DNA of 64,000 nt from Oxyruncus cristatus (lineage: Eukaryota; Chordata; Aves; Passeriformes; Cotingidae). Position numbers and translations under genes: made by a program. Shown here in pieces: positions 47,400 to 59,532 of the stretch (position 1 is the first letter of the stretch; every line of letters starts with the position of its first letter). The notes under the pieces were generated by a model. That model was given only the letters and a program-made list of their open reading frames with translations, made no database searches and was not told the origin of the DNA. Where the stretch lies: assembly GCA_013399855.1 (NCBI GenBank), contig VXAY01007012.1, positions 126,533 to 190,532 of the forward strand. The letters are read 5' to 3'.

Positions 47400-48440
47400 C
47401 TCATTTAACGGCCACGTGGCGGCACGCCCTTCAGAACTCACATAGCATCACCTCTTGCCACATCTTCAGAAGCATTCGAATTCTTTCGTGGAGCTTTTTT
47501 TTATTCGGGTTTTTTTGGCATCAAGTCTTTCACTGCAGCTGCCCGTTTCTCTCGTCTCAGGACAGACGCTGCTGTCACCAGATCAATTACCAGCATTCAT
47601 TTTTGTCTCGTGCTGTGACCCAATGGACTCCTTGTTCTCCTTCCGCTGACAGCCTGAGAAGGCTCCAGCCAAACTGGCCGCTGGGCTACTGACCCCTCCA
47701 CAGACAACCTTATTAGGGTAATTGCAAGGCTGGAAGCAGCCGAGACTGGGGCCCAATTACACCTGTCCTTGTCCAATTCAACCAGGGCTTAAATTACTTG
47801 GATGGGTCAAGGATGGTAGTGTGCTCAGGTGAACAAAAGCTTTCCCTCTATTCTTATGCCTTTCAGAGACAGACATTCCTAATTACGCCTGTCATTGGGA
47901 CATAATAAGGCTGATTTCTTTAAACGGCATCTTTCTTCAGCGGGGAAACTGATGCGTTGTCCTGCTGAACGCCAGCACCGAGCAGCCCAGGTTTTTAGAG
48001 CAAAGTAGAGGCAGAAGCAGCTTTTGGGGTTTTCCTCTTCAGGTGGTTACGGAACAGAGAGAAGCCAGTGCCCAGTGCGCGTCATGTGCTCCTATGCATG
48101 GCAATAGCTGACGACAGCAGTGATAAAAGCACGAAAAAGGGTTTTTTCATGCTTTTTTTCTTTTTTTTTTTAAATTGTTTTCCCGTGACAATAGTCAGGT
48201 TCCGAGTCCATTAGTTTAATTTTGCTTGAAGGAGGTGGGCAATCTTAGTGTTGGCGTGAGGTATAACGCTGATTTACGGACAAAAAAAACGGTGAGACCA
48301 AAAGTTGGCCTTACATACTTTAATTGTCTTAATGAGGGACTTGGTTTCCCAAAGTTAAGAGCGAGCACAGTCATACGTGGGAAATGCAACACTGTCAGCA
48401 CTTTTAGAAAGCACTCCGGTGTTTAAATATTTAAATACAT
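47400..48440. promoter_or_regulatory. CpG-rich kilobase, candidate regulatory hub
   Basis: This is the most CpG-rich kilobase in the window (for example ACGGCCACGTGGCGGCACGC at 47408, CCAGCACCGAGCAGC near 47972, AGTGCGCGTCATG near 48077), flanked by AT-rich, CpG-poor DNA. It contains an E-box/palindrome (GGCCACGTGGC), many TAAT cores (TAGGGTAATTGCAAGG, CCCAATTACACC, CCTAATTACGCC) and CTGTCA/TGACAG half-sites. Short frames at 47158-47692 and 48216-48426 do not look like known proteins. A promoter, enhancer or conserved element is the likeliest reading; it is not dense enough to be a classical CpG island. Confidence 0.35.
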
Positions 48441-51152
48441 ATTTATTAATCTGCATTTTGGATTCTCACACTTAGGAATCTCAGGAAATTGCTGAGCTGC
48501 ACATGGATGCATGTCTGCATTATTATATTTACCCTCCTAACAAAAGGAATAATTAATTGTGACAACAAATGACAGGTTTGAACACACAGCATAAACACAC
48601 GTGTTTTTTCTACTTACTATGCAATATTGAGAGACAATTTGTTTAATTTAATTGCATTTTACAGGCCAGGCTAAATAAATTGCAAAAATAAAATCATGAA
48701 AATGTGAAACAAACTATACTTTTTAGAGAAGATAGATATATAACCTTTGCAGAGTTAAGAGAGGATCTAAATTCAGTTCATTTGGATATTCTAATCAATA
48801 TTATATAGGACTTGTAATAAAAACTGATTCTAAAATATTAAGTGCTAATTTACTAACTAAAGATAATTTTTTGTTTCCTACAAGGTCAAGTTTCAGAAAA
48901 AAAAGTACAAAGTAATAACTAAATAAAAGCTGCTTACCACCTCTGACAAAATAATGCAAAAAATATGAAAATAAAAAATATGAGTACTGACAACCCTTAC
49001 AAAAAAAACCTTTCTTGTTTTTTTAAAATCATTTCTCAAAAAAAATTGCTAAAATTTTAATCTACTTTTTTTTTCCTTTTTTTCTTTTCCCCTTTTTTTT
49101 TCTTCTTTTTTCTTTTTTTGCATTTTCACAAAAACTACCATTGCCTAGTTACATGATTTTCAAAGTCACATTTGACTTTACATGAAAAATATTAGCAAAG
49201 AAAATTGTTGCAAATGGTTAATTCTGATGATTTCCAATTTTCATTGTGTCATTTCTCTACAAAATCAGACTAAAAAGTTTTGGTTAACTTCTAGAGAGAA
49301 AGAACAGACTACTAAGAAACTTTCAGGAGCTCCCTGTTTCATGGGAAGTGGGATGGGATAGGCTAGGCTAGGATAAGATGGGATAGAATAGGACAGGGTA
49401 GGAGAGAACACAATAGTCCTAATGAGGATTTTGGGTAATTAATAAAACTAAAATGGCCATTGGTGGACAGCACAACTTAAAGTGAATCTACAAGTCTCCA
49501 AGTGTGATTTTATGCTGGTACTACTGTCGTCAGGACTAAATAGTGCAGACAAAAATCTGTGTAATATTTTTTCCCCCTTCAACCACCACTTAATTAAATG
49601 AGTGATTAGTAAGGAGGAAACATTTCCTCTCCTGGAGCAGACCTGTGTTGGTAACTCTTTTTCACACTGAAATCACTTTGACTGTGAAGAGTCTGTCAAA
49701 AGCAACAATGAAAGACCTATGTTTTAGCAGGAATAAATAAGTCAAAACATATCATTTCCTAAGAAAAAACCCTAGCAGTTGCAGCATGAAACGGTGAGTT
49801 TTATCCCAGTTCTAGCAATCTGATTCTGAGCTAGGGTTCATCACCGAGTGTTGGGATTGCTTCCAGTTTAGTCAGAGTATTCCCCTGCCTTCTATTTGAT
49901 CAGACCTGGCTTTTAATATTAATAAGTGTTATTTTCCACCACATTGTGTGTTTTGCCTTGTGGAAACCAGTTATTAAACCATCTTGCATTACTAATCCAA
50001 ATTATAACCTCATTTAAAACTCTTAGGTTAGAATCCATCTGCCCTAAAAAAGACATTCTGAAATGAAGGGATTCCTCTTAGTCCAAGGAAACAGCTTCCA
50101 GTTGCTATCAGGAGATGTGTATTTCATCAACTTTGATGGACAGAATAAGGTAAAATTAATCCTACCCTATAGAATTGAAGCAATAAATATAATAAAACCA
50201 AACATATATTACTGGAAGTAGGGTGTGGGCTCTCGGGTTCTTCCTGAGATCAAGAATTCACATACATGGGGTCCTGCTTTTCTCCTGGCAGTGTCAGGAA
50301 TGAGTTGCAGCAACGGCAGCTGGAGGCTCTTTAGCAAAAAGTGTCAGTTCCAGAGGGGGTGGGAAAAAAAAAAAAAAAAAGGAAAGGATTATTTCTGGAA
50401 AAACTATTATAAAACACTTACATTTAAGATTTAAAAAACCATAGCCTCACAAGAAGCCACAGGATATTAATATATTAATGATAATGTCTTTTCATTTCAC
50501 TTGAGGACTTAAATACACTTTATAAACACTATTTAAATGTCATCACTGATTTGGTCAAGCCATTATGAGCCACAGCAGACATTTCCTGATTCTCTCTAGA
50601 GACTCTCTAGTTTTCTCTGCCTTTCCACGATACCCAACACACATACTGAGCAATAGCAGCTCTTTACACAGAATGGAAAAAGCATAGGGAGTAGGAGGGA
50701 AATCCACTTCATGAAACACATATATGCCAAACTGGTGAGATGGAACACAAAGATTTTTATCATTTCCAAGACCAATAAAGTGAGATTTTGCTTGTCTCTT
50801 TTTTTTCTGTTATTTTTAAAAATTATCTTGATTATTTTCCTGTATAACCCTGGCATGTGACCCAGACCTTCTTAGTCTTTTTCATGAACAGATGATGCCC
50901 TCCACTGCAAAACATGCTCATTCAAGATGCAGGGCATAAAGTCTGAGACCACTACTTTTCGCAGCTTGTGAAGGAATCATGAGTTTGGATCTCCATATCA
51001 CTGTTGTGGAGCGATATGAAGTTTATCCTATAGTTTATACAGTATAGAGTAGTGATTAGGAAAAATAAGAAGAAAATATGCATCTGAGAATGGTCTACAA
51101 ATCAGGATATGGGCTAAAAAAATAAGAATTTGTTCCAAAGCAAGTAGACATG
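48441..51152. other. AT-rich unique sequence with polypyrimidine tract
   Basis: No gene recognised. A long T/C tract is at 49064-49120 and an A17 run at 50364-50380. Confidence 0.4.
49350..49406. repeat. Pentanucleotide microsatellite (GGGAT/AGGAT/AGGCT)n
   Basis: Period-5 array GGGATGGGATAGGCTAGGCT continuing to AGGACAGGGTAGG. The units belong to the same family as the array at 5994-6050, but no CR1 tail precedes it. Confidence 0.8.
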
Positions 51153-51411
51153 ATCATAGAAACATAGAACAGCTTGGGTTTGGAAGGGACCTTAAAGACT
51201 TTCTACTTCCTCCCCCACTGCTGCCTTGGGTAGGGACACCTTCCACCATCCCATGTTGCTTCAAGCCCCATCCAACCTGGCCTTGAACACTTCCAGTGAT
51301 GGGGCAGCCACAGCTTCTCTGGGCAACCTATACCAGGGCATCACCACCCTCACATTTCTTCCTAAAATGTAATCTAAACCTACTGCCTTTCAGTTTAAAG
51401 CCATTCCCCTG
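51153..51411 (-). mobile_element. CR1 LINE 3' fragment
   Basis: Complement of CR1: ATCATAGAAACATAGAACAG, GGTTTGGAAGGGACCTTAAA, GGGACACCTTCCACCATCCC, CATCCAACCTGGCCTTGAAC, CAGCTTCTCTGGGCAACCT and TTTCAGTTTAAAGCCATTCC. Among the less diverged copies in the window; 260 bp. Confidence 0.95.
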
Positions 51412-52433
51412 TGAACCTCGATATGAATCTGTAATATTGCAGGTATGTGGCTTCACCCCTCTCTGGTTTTGGGGGAGGGGGGGAAAGAAGAAAAAAAAGA
51501 AAGCTTCTTGAAATTATAACTTGTAATTCATTTCATGCTTTTGCCAGTAATGTGATACACATTGTCTCTTGTGCCTTTGATGCATCTGTCAGTGCAGCAT
51601 GGTAGGAGAACCTTATGCACAGATGGGAATTACAGTATCTGGGCCAGATCAAGAGCAGATTTTGCCATGTTAGAGTGTGTGTTTCAATTTGTGCTGGCAG
51701 AACTGAGATCAGAATCAGTCATGTGAGCATGGAAGTGAACACAACTCTGCTTCCCATTTAAAACAGCTTTCTCAAGTGGGATTAAGGGATTAGGTTTTGT
51801 GGTTGTCTTCCAGAAGCAATGTCACGGGGTGGTTTTACTACAGAAAGACCTGGTGTTTCGCCAGTGCAAAAAAAATTCTGCTGGCAACACAAATGCAAAA
51901 TCATTGAGACAGAAGCTCAGCTCAGCTGCAGCAGCTTTGCCCCAAAGTTACACAAGCTCTGACTGTCATGAAGCAGTAGATTAAAACTTGATGGTGAACT
52001 TCTGAAATTCCCCTCTGTTCATTCTGTCCCTCTTCCAAGATTACTGGTCCTCAGTGGAAGAGTCTGAAGCAGAGCATGAACAACTGCTGTTTGCACACCA
52101 ATATTGTGACACGTAATTTCAGTGTCTTTTAATATACCAGGCTGATTAACCGATTTTTATTTTGGCTTCCATTGAGTGTAATAATTCAGAAGCTGCTTCA
52201 CAAACTATTTAGTCATCTTACTGGTAAATCAATAAAACTGGAGGGGGTACAAAGACAGTACTGACCTCAGCTATACAGTTTCAAGCAGCTGCCATGTGTG
52301 GGTGAGAGCTGTATCTCCATTATTTCCATGAGGTCTGACCTCAGTGCAAGTGAGAATAACAAACGTTGCAGAGATGTTTAACCATCCTTCACTCTACCAG
52401 AGTGACTTCTTCAAAAGCTGGTGGCAACAACAA
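51412..52433. other. Unique sequence
   Basis: No gene recognised. The G/A-rich stretch at 51470-51505 is low complexity. Confidence 0.4.
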
Positions 52434-52439
52434 TTTATT
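52434..52439 (-). other. Candidate polyadenylation signal
   Basis: AATAAA on the minus strand, about 700 nt downstream of the stop codon of the 53-kb exon; an ATTAAA variant is at 52468-52473. Either could end its 3' UTR. Confidence 0.3.
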
Positions 52440-53133
52440 TAGCATGAAGTGGAGTGCCTGAGGACACTTTTAATGTACAAACTCCATCCACCTTTAGAAG
52501 GACATTTCCTATTGTGTGGATGGTGATGTGATTAAATGGGGTCTAGCATGGTGTCCTTTGAACTGCAGAAGTCGTGTCTCTTTTCACAGGACTGTTTGTT
52601 GATGGGGACAATTACACTTTCCTGTTCTGATTTGGAGGGTTGTAGTCTAAAAACCATACAAATCGTAATATCAGGGTGATTGGGGCTCATCTTTTCCTGA
52701 GATCAGCAATACCCTCCAGAGAGTACTTCTGTCTCAAACACTGCTTCAAATGCCTTAAAGTAACTCCGTGTGTTTGGTTGTCAGAGCTACTTCTACCAGG
52801 ATTAACCCTATTCACAATTCAAGGCAACCTTACACAGCTTTGTTCTTCGGTCCACACATAACACTTTTCTCTTACGAGTTTTCAAAAAAATTGGCAGTAT
52901 TCTCACGAAGTGAGAGAAGTGATCTGAGAACCTCTCCCTGAAAGTCCAATGGAAACTTCACATTACCATCCGAAACGCTGGTTCTTACAAAAAAAAAAAA
53001 GCCCAGGAAATCCAGAAGCCCAGATGTGAAGCTGAATGTCAGACAGCAAACAGAGCTGGCTACAATGTGGAGACCTCTCCGTTCCGCTCCTGAGCCTACA
53101 CTCCCCTCTACACTCTTCAACCTCACATGAATG

Positions 53134-53769
53134 TCAAATCTGGTGACTGTAGGTCTTTGAGCTCTGGTGATCAGCCAGCTCTATTTCTTCATAGTCACTG
53201 TTATCCCAGTTTTGAAGAATTGCTGTCTGCGTGACTGTGGAGAGAAATACCCTGGCCCATGCATGAGGATCTGGCTCGTTCAGCACCGCACAGAACAGAC
53301 CAGTTTCCACCAAACATCTCAAGATCCAATAGTAACCTTGCTCCATTCCCTGCTGTGTGCACTTGAATGGTGATAACACTGAAGTCAGCGTTATCTTCTT
53401 GTGTTCAGTGTCGTGCTCCTTGTGGGCAGCTTGAGGTGAAACCCAGTCTTTGCAATCTGTTCTTAGATAACCCACTACCTCTGGAATTAGCTGTATGTAG
53501 GCACCCGGTCTAGGTCTCAGCTGGTGCAAGAAATAAATGGTGGCTGACAGGAACAGTCCATCATCCAGATCCACTCCACAGATCATCAACAGGGCCACAG
53601 AGGCCTGAAGGACTATGTCACCCTCCTGGCAAAACCATAAATGCAGTGGTTTCTTGTGCAGAGATAAGGTTCCCCACTCACATTCCCCATTCCTTGAGAG
53701 GGGATTGGTGGCTCCCTGTAGGCTACAGGTTGAAAGCAAAATGGGGATGACTAATTCCCATGCCCTGTC
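53134..53769 (-). CDS. Probable last coding exon of an unidentified gene
   Basis: Minus-strand frame of 211 codons ending in TGA (53134-53136). The 5' end is set by an excellent acceptor (pyrimidine-rich ATTTATTTGTTTTCACTAG, AG at 53770-53771), whose TAG is also the upstream in-frame stop, so no in-exon start is expected. Codon use is clearly coding-like (CTG, GTG, GAG, CAG frequent) and few competing frames are open. The peptide alternates hydrophobic helices (RAWELVIPILL at 2-12, VLQASVALLMICGV about 53-66, LSATIYFLHQL about 73-83, LIPEVVGYL about 93-101) with a polar middle, a second helical part (YWILRCLVETGLFCAVL) and an acidic tail (NWDNSDYEEIEL). It may be an armadillo/HEAT-like C-terminus. 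I could not match it to a named protein. Confidence 0.5.
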   Translation of the reverse strand, partial: DRAWELVIPILLSTCSLQGATNPLSRNGECEWGTLSLHKKPLHLWFCQEGDIVLQASVALLMICGVDLDDGLFLSATIYFLHQLRPRPGAYIQLIPEVVGYLRTDCKDWVSPQAAHKEHDTEHKKITLTSVLSPFKCTQQGMEQGYYWILRCLVETGLFCAVLNEPDPHAWARVFLSTVTQTAILQNWDNSDYEEIELADHQSSKTYSHQI

Positions 53770-54835
53770 CTAGTGAAAACAAATAAATGAATAATGAAAT
53801 ATTCATAATAATATATTATTATGAAATAATGAAGTGGCTCGCTTGTGTAATCTGATTTTCCATGTTCCCAGGAGGAATTTGTGGCTCAATTCAAGGATGT
53901 CTTGGTCATGTCAGAGAAGGAGAGAGCAGCATTGCAGAACTGAAGGCAGTAATGTTTTCCTTTGTGCTGTCCCTCTGCAAAGGCCAGGTAATGAATGTTC
54001 CCCTGCAAAGATAACTTATTATTATTATTACAATGAGAATCAAAATAAAAATTCAGCCACTTGGTAATAATAAAAAGCTCAGTCTTAACACAGTTCATGT
54101 TCTTTTGCTGAAAAGTTAAGGGTTTCCCATGAAGAACCACCAGTATAAAGTCACTTTTATTTGAGATCTGTTGTATCAGTAAGAGTTTTGTTGTCACTGA
54201 GGCTCTGGGAATGCTCTGCAGCGAATCAGGGCACCTGGGGAGAGAAAGGAAAACAGGGAAAAGCCGTGAGCACAGTTTGAAATGGGCAGAGTTGTTGCCT
54301 TCACTTCTCTGGTCTGGCCCTGACTCCTTCATCAGTGATTTTGTGAATCCAAGGTACTGGAAGCTGGTTTTCTCATGGAGCTTGGAGGGAAACTGCAGCT
54401 TCAGCTTGGTGCCACCATGCCTTTGAAGTCACCAAAGCTGCATTGCTTTGGCTCACTAAATACAGCGTTTCCTCTCTCCTGTTTTAAGCCCTGGAGACAT
54501 TCTAGCATAGTATTCAGGACTCTGTGTTCTTGCAAGGGTTAGTCAGTGGCATTTCTGTGCTACTGCTTAATAAGCCGTAGAAAGATGCACTCTCACAATG
54601 CCTCTCTCCCTCTACAGCCCTCCCCTTACCCTGGTGGGTGGCATTTGTCAGCCCGTGCTGCTGAAATTGAGGATCACTGAGGTGCTTCCAGCCCGTTCCC
54701 AAGGGTTTACCAGTCGCTCATTTGCATCCTCAGGTTGCATCTCCTCTCCTGCCCTAGAGCTTTGCATGCTGAGACAGCTGGTGGCCACCCCAGCTGCACG
54801 TGCCCAGGGGCTTGCAAGGACACCAAAATGCTCAC
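53770..54835. other. Putative intron upstream of the 53-kb exon
   Basis: Between the acceptor at 53770 and a donor at 54831-54835 (minus strand). An AT-rich ATTATTATGA-type patch is next to the acceptor. A 148-codon minus-strand frame (53886-54332) inside it lacks good splice sites and is probably chance. Confidence 0.35.
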
Positions 54836-54977
54836 CCGTTCTTGGAAGATGACTGGGATCCCAAACTGAGCCTTGTTGGAGGGCAGACTCCTGAACTGCA
54901 AATCCTTCCCCTCTTTGATGGACTGGTAGTTATCAGTGCTTTGTGTGACCTGACATTCAAAGCTCAAGAGATCTGGG
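54836..54977 (-). CDS. Candidate upstream coding exon of the same gene
   Basis: On the minus strand the frame reads through SLPSNKAQFGIPVIFQER and stops at CGG before a GTGAGC donor, ending on a codon boundary. The 53-kb exon starts on a codon boundary, so the two can join in phase. The 5' edge is uncertain: AG dinucleotides at 54978 and at 54950 (exon starts 54977 or 54949) both have mediocre pyrimidine tracts. No family recognised. Confidence 0.3.
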
Positions 54978-55085
54978 CTGAACACACGTGGTGATTTTCA
55001 CAGGTATGTTCTTGAGTGCTGTTATATTCGGGACTCTTTTTATGTCTCACCACAGAAAAGAAGCGTTTGACTGTCTTGTATAGAC

Positions 55086-55260
55086 CTATAGAATTGCATA
55101 GGTTGGCAAAGACCTCTAAGATCATCAAGTCCAACTGTTTATCCAACACTGCCAAGTTCACCATTAAATCATGTTCCCAGGTGCCACACATAGACATCTT
55201 TAGAGTACCTCCAGGGATGGTGACTCCACCACTGTCCTGGGCAGCCTGTACCAGTGCACG
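55086..55260 (-). mobile_element. CR1 LINE 3' fragment
   Basis: Complement of CR1: CCTATAGAATTGCATAGGTT, GACCTCTAAGATCATCAAGT, AACACTGCCAAGTTCACCAT and CCTCCAGGGATGGTGACTCC. Same subfamily as the copies at 0.7 and 28.7 kb. The tail octamers are eroded. Confidence 0.92.
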
Positions 55261-57118
55261 TTGGACAGGAAAACTGAAGAACTTTGGGTTGAAGGTAATT
55301 TGTAATATGCTTTGAAAATTAAAAAAAAAAATACACGACAAACCCAAAGCCTTGTCTAATGAGAATGCTGAGAAGGTGCTGTGACATCACAGCTACCTGA
55401 TTCCATTTTCATGAAAGAAAGCACGACAGTAGAACAAAAAGCTTCCAAGAGTCTTTTGAGGAAAAAAAAAAAATTATAGCAGAAGTGATATTAAACACAT
55501 ATAAATCAGAGTTATAATTACTGCCTGGAAATCTGTCAGATAAATTTTATAGTGAAGCTTTATGAGGCTTCCCCTTCAGGCAACGTTGAGACCATGATAC
55601 TCTCTTTATAACCATTCCCTGGGCTGCTCCACGGTTTTGCCTGTGACAGTCATATGGGGTTGATATAATTCTCACTCTCTCCTAATTAGCACCGTTCCAT
55701 TATCCAACACACTGCACAGATCAGTTTCGGCTGTAGTATCATGTAGTATGTGACAGTTACTAGTAATTTAAAAATTATGATAAGTCACCAACAACATACT
55801 CTCCTTTGCAGTGTTATTACCCCCACACTGGTGGAGTAGAGGGAGGAAAAAATACCTTCATACAAAACCTCCGTGCAAAGAGAAGTCTTACAACCACAGC
55901 AACCCCCCAAATTTTAGGCTCCTTAAGGACCACCCAATTAATTCACTGGGTGCTGCTCAGTAAATCTTTTTAATAACACAACATGATTAAGTTATTCCCT
56001 GATTTTTCATCTCCAGAGATTTACGAAAACTTACTCAGAGACACCTGTGTGGAAAAAAACATAACCTAATCCATCACGGTTTGATGTTTGCCCATAGGCA
56101 ATTCTCTTCAGCTGAACTAATGGCACTGCGTCAGGTGAGAGTCGTATCTTCACACCACAGAACTATTTTGCCTTTGGGAACATAAGGATTTTTTTTTTTT
56201 AAAGATTATTCCTAGTCGTTACCTTTGTAGCAATGTATTTATGCAACAGGTGATACTCTGGAGATGAGAAGCAATTCCACTGGAAAACCACATTATGTTT
56301 AAGGAATGCCTCTCTGTTGTTGCAGTGGGGTTCTCTTCAAGACAGAAAATTTTTAGTATTTGCAGATAGGACCTTTCTCCCAATGACTTACAGAGACGTT
56401 GTAAGCTCTCGCAAATTAAACTTCAGAATGTTTCATAATATATTGAAAAAGCTTCCAGAAACTGTGATCACACATTTTTCTTGAACATTAACTGGATGTC
56501 CTCCTGTTTCAGGATGCCGAGGATAAAGAGAAAACCACTGCAGAAGTATCCTGAACTCCTCTAGATGTTTCTCCTAGTCCTCCTCCACAACACTTTGTCC
56601 CTGGACTTTAAGGGCGTAGTCACCTTTTCCCATCTGTCTTGGGCACGTCTTAAACCATAATAGGCCAAGCTAACTCACTTGCAAGAGCAGATCTCTGGGT
56701 CTTCCTACAATTCCCAAAGGTTCAGGTAAATTTTCCCAGAATGGTAGAGTAGCCCAGCAGCTCTAGAGCAATTCTCCATTTGCTTTCTTTTTTTTCTTTG
56801 GCTCATTAGTTTTGGCCATTACTAAAGACCTAGAACACTTAACTGAGTTAGACTTTACTACAGCAGCAAGTTTTCAGCCTTTTATTCAGGTAAGAGTTGA
56901 TTCCTCTTTAATCTACCAAAATATTTAATGATAAAAGTTGTTTTTTTCCCAGCTTATTATTTCTTTTTAACTGTATTACCAAACATTTTTCAAGCACAGG
57001 ATTTAAGAAAAAAAGGGGTGAGGAAGGGGGGAAAAGAGCATATATGAAGAAAAAAAGCCCCAGCATGAAATCTGGTCTAAATATTTTCAGGAACAAAACC
57101 GAGTCAGGACAAATTCCA

Positions 57119-57142
57119 GGGGATGGATGGATGGATGGATGG
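57119..57142. repeat. (ATGG)n microsatellite
   Basis: GGGGATGGATGGATGGATGG, about five and a half perfect tetranucleotide units. Confidence 0.95.
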
Positions 57143-57315
57143 TGTCAAGCTGCTGTGACCTCTGCAAGGAGCAGAGGCTGCATACGGGTCAAAAACTGTC
57201 GTGTTTCTTTGCTTACTGGATCAAAGGCCCAGCAAAACAGCACTTAAATAAATGCTGGAAATTCAGCAGCACTCAAATGCAGAATTGGAACCAGGTAATG
57301 GCAAAGGAACAGCTG

Positions 57316-57317
57316 CA

Positions 57318-57356
<39 letters not shown>

Positions 57357-57390
57357 AAANAAAAAAAAGAGAGAAGAAAAAAAGAGAAAA
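57316..57390. repeat. A-rich tract with an N
   Basis: A27 followed by GAGA-interrupted A runs, with a single N at 57360. The length is unreliable. A short-frame translation here is a lysine run and is not a gene. Confidence 0.9.
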
Positions 57391-59506
57391 AGCTGTCTGC
57401 AACTGTGGTTACATTTTAATTGCAAGCACCTACATGTGTGCATTTTCACACCTGGATTGTTTCCCCACCCTTTCTGGAGACCAGCCCTAAACTTCTCACT
57501 GACGCACATGCAAGGGGAAAACAAGGTGGTTTGCAGTCTGCTCTAACGGAGAAAGTCTCTAGGCAAAGCACTGGGATCTGGCAAGCCTACAGGAGGCAAA
57601 CACACATGTAGGGATTAGCCACATTGGTTTTGGCTTCTGCGACTTGCTCCCTTTTATTGAAAGAAATGGCTAAATCATTGAAACTGGTGAGGTAGGAGTG
57701 CAAAAGAAAAATGGGTCTCTTTAGGTCTAACACTAAACAAGAACCAGAAGGTTATACAAAGAATACAGGGAGACTGTTTGATGGTTTTGGTGGTTTAACC
57801 AAAACTTAAATTGATATTTTTTTCTTTTTCTTTTTTTTCTCTTTTTTTTCCTTGCTATATAAACTTCAGAACTTTATGTGGGATTTATTAGAGGATGTTT
57901 TCCCCAGTCCTGTCCTGTAGGTCTACTCATCTTGACAAAAGAGCAACTATACCTGGGATTAATTAAACCCCAGAGAAAAGGATGTTGCAGTGACGTCTAG
58001 ATCCAAATTCTACAGATAAGAAGGCAGATTTGCTATTTTATACCCAGTAGATACCTCTATGAATATCTAGTCTGTCATCCAGGAGACTGTAGAACATCAG
58101 CCCTTGCTTTCCACTTGCATACAGTGGACTGAATGCCCTGACAGTGACATATTTCACCTCTTACACATTTATAACTTGTTCTTTATTCCCTGTCACCAGC
58201 TATGCAAGTGCCACTACCAGTTCCTACTGCATATCTACATTGGCTTTAATCTGTGATGTCAGTGAGACCAGTTCTCAAGATTGTAAATGTCATCTCTGAG
58301 AGAGAGCTAGAAATTTTTGGGAATGCCCTGTAAGGGCAAGTTATAGTGATAAGGGCAATCACACTGCAGCACACCCAGTACTGAGGCCACTGGTGGATTT
58401 GGGGCCAGACCTGTGATCCCCTGAAAGCACCTGTGGTGTAGAGGGAAATATCCAAAGCTCACTTCTCTGCACAATAGATGAAGCTGTAGATTATATTATT
58501 GCTTTTCTCTGTCACCCTTGCAATTGACTAGAACTGAGTAAGAGAGAAAATTAACCAAACTGGAAGATGAGTGGTTTTGTTACGTGGCATTTTCTTAGAG
58601 CACAGCATTGCCTTCCCAGTATGACAGCTCCCTGTACGAGCTCTTTATCTTGAACATCTGCTCCTCTGTCTCAAAAAAAGCCAGGGGGAGGGAGGGGGGG
58701 AAGTAGTGGGAAGGAAAAAAAATACCACAAACTCAAAATGTTTTGAGAGCAGCTACCCTATTCTCCTAGGAACCAAATGTCAGTGGGCTGAATAGGTCTC
58801 CTAATGGGTATGAGCACATGCCAGTGATCACAGACAATCACACTAAATTTCCCTTAGCAATATCCAACAGACCAAACTGGGATCAGTGATAACTGAGCCC
58901 TTAGGGACTCACTTGTAGCCCATTTAAAAATGTATATGCCCTCAAGGGAAGGTTTGCCTGGTTTTCCTGAGGAAATTAAAGAGACTCTTTATAGAATTAG
59001 CAAAAATCAACAGGGGTTCAGATTTCCCATAGTCTTTTACAACTTATGGTTTAATAGTAGACTTTAAGTTAACGTATATCAGATACTCACATTTTGATTT
59101 TCCTCTCATTTACACTGAAGAAAAAAAACCAAACATAGATTTTAATGAGTTATTCCTGATTTCAACTTTAATGGGGAGAACAAGAAGGGTCATGGTGTCC
59201 AAAAAACACTTTCTGAAGAAGGATCTCAAAAATTTTATGTTGGTTGTCTGTGACTGACACATAGATCATAACATCGGGAATATACTGTTTTCCATTTTCA
59301 AAGACTTTGCAAGAAGCCTTAGACCAGAGTCAGAGGTAATTATTCGAATACCCTGAGTTTTTAGCCAAAAAGGTACTTTGTCTTATTTCTGAAAAGTTTT
59401 AAAATTCTAAGAGAGGGGAAGACTTCCTTTTTCATTAAAAAAGAAAAAGAAAAAAAAAATTAAACCAAGCACATAGAAAGGCAACTTTTAAAAATTGTGT
59501 AAAAAA

Positions 59507-59532
59507 NNNNNNNNNNNNNNNNNNNNNNNNNN
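59507..59532. other. Assembly gap (26 N) inside poly-A
   Basis: N run between A6 and A21; another A tract that could not be resolved. Confidence 0.95.

Noticed and set aside
53134..53769. Assigning the exon to a named gene such as MEI4, MEI1 or TMEM232
   Set aside because: The helical, possibly ARM-like look suggested these, but I could not recall a matching sequence and will not name it without a search.
53886..54332. A 148-codon minus-strand exon next to the 53-kb exon
   Set aside because: No convincing donor on its downstream side, an AT-rich asparagine run in the middle and no coding bias; it is more likely intron.
54964..55347. A 127-codon minus-strand frame
   Set aside because: It runs mostly through the CR1 copy at 55.1 kb.
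57127..57546. A 139-codon plus-strand frame
   Set aside because: It is built from the ATGG array and a poly-A tract that yields a lysine run; it also crosses an N.
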